Under the pieces are notes generated by a model. That model worked only from the letters and a program-made list of their open reading frames with translations. It was not told the DNA's origin and ran no database searches. Source: Pseudomonas svalbardensis (GTDB lineage Bacteria > Pseudomonadota > Gammaproteobacteria > Pseudomonadales > Pseudomonadaceae). From it: a stretch of 64,000 bases of DNA. Of this stretch, positions 63,103 to 64,000 are shown one piece after another (within the stretch, counting starts at the first letter, position 1; every line of letters begins with the position of its first letter). Position numbers and translations under genes: made by a program. The stretch covers positions 1,241,001 to 1,305,000 of the forward strand of contig NZ_CP125619.1 in the NCBI RefSeq assembly GCF_030053115.1, written 5' to 3'.

Positions 63103-64000
63103 CCCCCGAGCAAATGCGCGACGCCTCTTTGCTGGAACTGTTCAGTCTGGAAGCCGAGGCCCAGACGCTGGTGCTGAGCGCAGGTCTTTTGGCGCTGGAA
63201 CGCGACCCGACCCAGGCCGATCACCTTGAATCGTGCATGCGCGCGGCGCATTCGCTCAAGGGCGCGGCGCGGATTGTCGGCGTCGATGCCGGGGTCAGCG
63301 TTGCGCATGTGATGGAAGATTGCCTGGTCTGCGCCCAGGAAGGCCGCCTGTACCTGCGACCCGAGCACATCGATGCCTTGTTGCAAGGCACCGATTTGCT
63401 GATGCGTATTGCGACGCCGGACAACAACCCTGAACTGGCGGAGATCGAGGCCTATGTGGTGTTGATGGCGCGGTTGCTTGATCCGATGGCGGCGCCCGCG
63501 CCGGTCACTGCGCCTGTCGCCCCAGTGATGGCGGAACTTCAGCTCGAACCACCGACGCCCAAGGTCGAGACGCCAGTTCCGGTCGCCGAACTGCACCCCG
63601 CAGAGCCGCCGCGCAAGGCCAAACGCACCACCGAAAACGGCGAGCGGGTGCTGCGGGTCACGGCCGAACGCCTGAACAGCCTGCTTGATCTGTCGAGCAA
63701 ATCCCTAGTGGAAACCCTGCGGCTCAAACCGCACCTGGCCACCATGCAACGCCTCAAGCGTATGCAGAACAACGGGCTGCGGGCACTGGAAAACCTCAAC
63801 GTCCACCTCAAGGAACATGCCTTGAGTCTGGAAGCACAGGAAGCCCTCGAAGACGCTCGTCGGCTACTGGCTGAATCTCAGCAGTTGCTGATGGAAAAGA
63901 ACGCCGAACTGGATGAGTTCGCCTGGCAGGCCAGTCAACGGGCGCAAGTGTTGTACGACACCGCGCTGGCCTGTCGCATGCGGCCGTTTGCCGATGTGTT
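63099..64000 (+). CDS. wspE: Hybrid chemotaxis histidine kinase, 5' part
   Basis: The first 300 or so residues of a CheA-like kinase, cut off by the end of the window with the frame still open. The HPt domain has the phosphorylated His51 in MRAAHSLKGAARIVG. A proline/valine-rich linker (about 128-165) is followed by LRVTAERLNSLLDLSSKSLV, a dimerisation-region start. In the family, WspE phosphorylates the diguanylate cyclase WspR and the methylesterase WspF, encoded next but outside this window. Confidence 0.93.
   Translation, partial: MTPEQMRDASLLELFSLEAEAQTLVLSAGLLALERDPTQADHLESCMRAAHSLKGAARIVGVDAGVSVAHVMEDCLVCAQEGRLYLRPEHIDALLQGTDLLMRIATPDNNPELAEIEAYVVLMARLLDPMAAPAPVTAPVAPVMAELQLEPPTPKVETPVPVAELHPAEPPRKAKRTTENGERVLRVTAERLNSLLDLSSKSLVETLRLKPHLATMQRLKRMQNNGLRALENLNVHLKEHALSLEAQEALEDARRLLAESQQLLMEKNAELDEFAWQASQRAQVLYDTALACRMRPFADV

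Noticed and set aside
1..64000. CRISPR arrays and tRNA or rRNA genes
   Set aside because: No regularly spaced direct repeats, no tRNA cloverleaf-like segments and no rRNA sequence were recognised; the repeated words found are inverted REP elements.

Overview
The window looks like a chromosomal segment of a Pseudomonas of the fluorescens complex. The evidence is GC-rich coding with the usual Pseudomonas gene sets (wsp chemosensory operon, GlcNAc PTS cluster, DUF3509 and DUF1289 proteins, ffh/rpsP/rimM/trmD/rplS) and abundant REP/REPIN palindromes of the GTGGGAGCGAGC and AGCTGGCGAAGCCTGCG types. Species cannot be fixed from the sequence alone.

Layout: 0.3-6.1 kb is a complete alpha-type (CS1/CFA/Cbl-like) chaperone-usher fimbrial operon. 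6.2-9.4 kb is a very large bifunctional-type penicillin-binding protein. 9.9-17.2 kb is an N-acetylglucosamine uptake and catabolism cluster (nagE, nagF, SIS-type deaminase, nagA, GntR regulator). 17.5-25.8 kb holds single housekeeping genes (L,D-transpeptidase, two Nudix proteins, gamma carbonic anhydrase, purT, an MFS carrier, a CorB/CNNM-type protein and a CcsA-like protein). 26-29.6 kb is ffh followed by the rpsP-rimM-trmD-rplS operon. 29.7-34.5 kb is xerD, dsbC, hom and thrC. 34.6-44.3 kb carries a BvgS-like sensor without a kinase, a periplasmic binding protein, a CaiB-type CoA transferase, yaeQ, recJ, an Old Yellow Enzyme and opgD.

44.4-46.7 kb is a small accessory patch, AT-rich at its right end. 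It has a small basic protein, a BRO-N protein whose ribosome-binding site lies in a long-range stem of a structured leader, the collapsed remnant of a gene, and an intact Rossmann/SLOG-like gene. 46.7-57.9 kb is a putrescine/GABA uptake and oxidation region: an APC permease, two gamma-aminobutyraldehyde-dehydrogenase-like enzymes, a PotDAHI-type ABC importer and a LysR regulator. It is interrupted by an IS110-family element. 58-64 kb is a DUF533 protein followed by wspABCD and the first part of wspE, which runs off the window.

The strongest discovery candidate is the IS110 element (about 49813-51053). Its 5' non-coding end folds by eye into a closed three-way RNA with two large loops. One loop contains matches to both halves of the REP site in which the element sits, and the other contains matches to both ends of the element. 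This is the layout expected of a bridge RNA, and it independently fixes the element's boundaries. Secondary candidates are the BRO-N leader and the collapsed gene next to the SLOG-like gene.
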